NCBI RefSeq assembly: GCF_014654675.1
Contig: NZ_BNBC01000015.1
Coordinates: 1-59,209, forward strand
Source: Streptomyces spiralis
GTDB taxonomy: Bacteria > Actinomycetota > Actinomycetes > Streptomycetales > Streptomycetaceae
Reading direction: 5' to 3'
DNA: 59,209 bases
The position numbers and the translations under genes are program-made. Positions 58,558-59,209 of this stretch are shown in pieces. The first letter of the stretch is position 1, and each line of letters opens with the position of its first letter. The notes under the pieces are model-generated. The model worked only from the letters and a program-made list of their open reading frames with translations, was not told the origin of the DNA and did not search any database.

Positions 58558-58621
58558 AGGCCCTGTCGTCAAACTCCCGTCGTCCGCCCGAAGGGCAGAC
58601 GGGAGTTTGACGACAGGACCT
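58558..58621. repeat. Long near-perfect inverted repeat (MITE-like or terminator)
   Basis: CCTGTCGTCAAACTCCCGTC (58562-58581) pairs perfectly with 58598-58617; the arms continue outward with one mismatch (24 of the outer pairs from 58558 to 58621). The loop itself contains GCCC-GAA-GGGC. It lies between ohr and the EI24 gene. Its terminal AGGCCCTGTC/GACAGGACCT ends look like transposon ends. Confidence 0.85.
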
Positions 58622-58632
58622 AGAGTGGGCCC

Positions 58633-59209
58633 ATGCGTGATCTTGGGGTGGGTTTCGGTCATCTCCTGAAGGGCCAGCGCTGGGTGGCCCGGCACGGGAG
58701 GTCGTTCGACCTGGGCCTGCTGCCCGGTCTGATCACCCTCGTCCTGTACGCCGCGGCCCTGGTCGCGCTCGCGATCTGGGGCGAGGACGCCGTCGCCTGG
58801 GCCACCCCGTTCGCCGACGGCTGGCCGAGTCCCTGGCCGGGGCTGTTCCGCGGCTTCCTCACCGCCGCGCTGTTCGTCCTCGGCCTGCTGCTCGCCGTGG
58901 TCACCTTCACCGCGGTCACCCTGCTGATCGGCCAGCCGTTCTACGAGATCCTGTCCGAGCAGGTCGACCGGGACGTGTCCCCGGACGGCACGGCACCCGA
59001 GTCCGCGCTGCCGCTCTGGCGGGAGCTGTGGATCTCGGCCCGCGACAGCCTCCGCGTGCTCGTCCGGGCCGCGGTGTGGGGCGTGCTGCTCTTCGCCCTG
59101 GGCTTCCTGCCGATCGTCGGCCAGACGGTCGTGCCCGTGATCGGCTTCTTCGTCACGGGCTTCTTCCTCACCGAGGAGCTGGCGGCCGTCGCCCTCCAGC
59201 GCCGCGGCC
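58633..59209 (+). CDS. EI24/CysZ-like membrane protein, 3' end outside window
   Basis: The first 192 residues are present. MRDLGVGFGHLLKGQRWVARH leads into helices LGLLPGLITLVLYAAALVAL, GFLTAALFVLGLLLAVVTF and ALGFLPIVGQTVVPVIGFFV, with the QPFYEILSEQVD segment characteristic of the EI24 family. Related E. coli CysZ is a sulfate-uptake protein; actinobacterial members are uncharacterised. The ATG at 58633 lies just after the inverted repeat, which leaves room for only a weak ribosome site. The reading frame is open at the window edge. Confidence 0.85.
   Translation, partial: MRDLGVGFGHLLKGQRWVARHGRSFDLGLLPGLITLVLYAAALVALAIWGEDAVAWATPFADGWPSPWPGLFRGFLTAALFVLGLLLAVVTFTAVTLLIGQPFYEILSEQVDRDVSPDGTAPESALPLWRELWISARDSLRVLVRAAVWGVLLFALGFLPIVGQTVVPVIGFFVTGFFLTEELAAVALQRRG

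Overview
This is a 59.2 kb chromosomal window from a high-GC actinomycete, almost certainly a Streptomyces. The evidence is the GC-rich third codon positions, frequent GTG/TTG starts, the hrdA/dnaG pair, an Mbl-type MreB paralogue, a matB gene very like the characterised Streptomyces coelicolor enzyme, and a 'SCO2400-family' protein. Gene content and order recall the SCO2396-SCO2475 part of the S. coelicolor core, read in reverse. That comparison is from memory, not from an alignment.

Layout. The left edge holds the last codons and terminal repeat of an insertion sequence (1-74). 0.1-8 kb: a secreted M4 metalloprotease, a gamma-glutamylcyclotransferase-like protein, an assimilatory nitrate reductase, a SanA-like membrane protein, a CbiX/SirB chelatase and a dGTPase. 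Both the nitrate reductase and the chelatase carry GlnR-type 11-bp-phased boxes, which suggests nitrogen control of nitrate reduction and siroheme supply. 8-17 kb: an FAD reductase, dnaG, hrdA and a coupled heterodimeric ABC exporter. 17-22 kb: an FGGY kinase, small proteins, two identical tRNA-Asn genes, one CAT-anticodon tRNA, a VOC protein, a previously easy-to-miss 51-aa ORF, a 5 x 14-bp tandem repeat and a degenerate MreB/Mbl homologue. 22-30 kb: a 1246-aa subtilase, matB translationally coupled to a fused carboxyltransferase, an ATP-grasp protein and an unknown protein.

30-56 kb is dominated by sugar metabolism with one inserted-looking module. An IclR regulator overlaps an SMP-30 lactonase gene (30.8-32.4 kb). 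A GH51 arabinofuranosidase and a GH35 beta-galactosidase lie at 37.7-42.2 kb. A ChvE/GguA/GguB-type sugar ABC transporter with aldose 1-epimerase, a zinc dehydrogenase, an enolase-superfamily dehydratase and a U32-like protein occupies 46.6-55.3 kb. Together these would release, import, epimerise, oxidise, hydrolyse (lactone) and dehydrate an arabinose/galactose-type sugar. TTCGAWAT operator-like sequences recur in front of several of these units. A short ORF at 37.35 kb looks like the scar of a deletion joining a sugar-binding-protein start to a GH43 tail.

Between the two sugar blocks sits a minus-strand four-gene module (32.4-37.0 kb): an ImmA/IrrE-like HExxH protein, two tandem paralogous 7-TM proteins of the MAB_1171c type and an FAD oxidoreductase. 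It has no regulator beside it and is the best candidate for an uncharacterised system here. The right end (56.3-59.2 kb) holds a MarR regulator divergent from an MDR-type NADP oxidoreductase across two operator boxes, an Ohr peroxidase, a near-perfect long inverted repeat and the start of an EI24/CysZ-like membrane protein cut off by the window edge.
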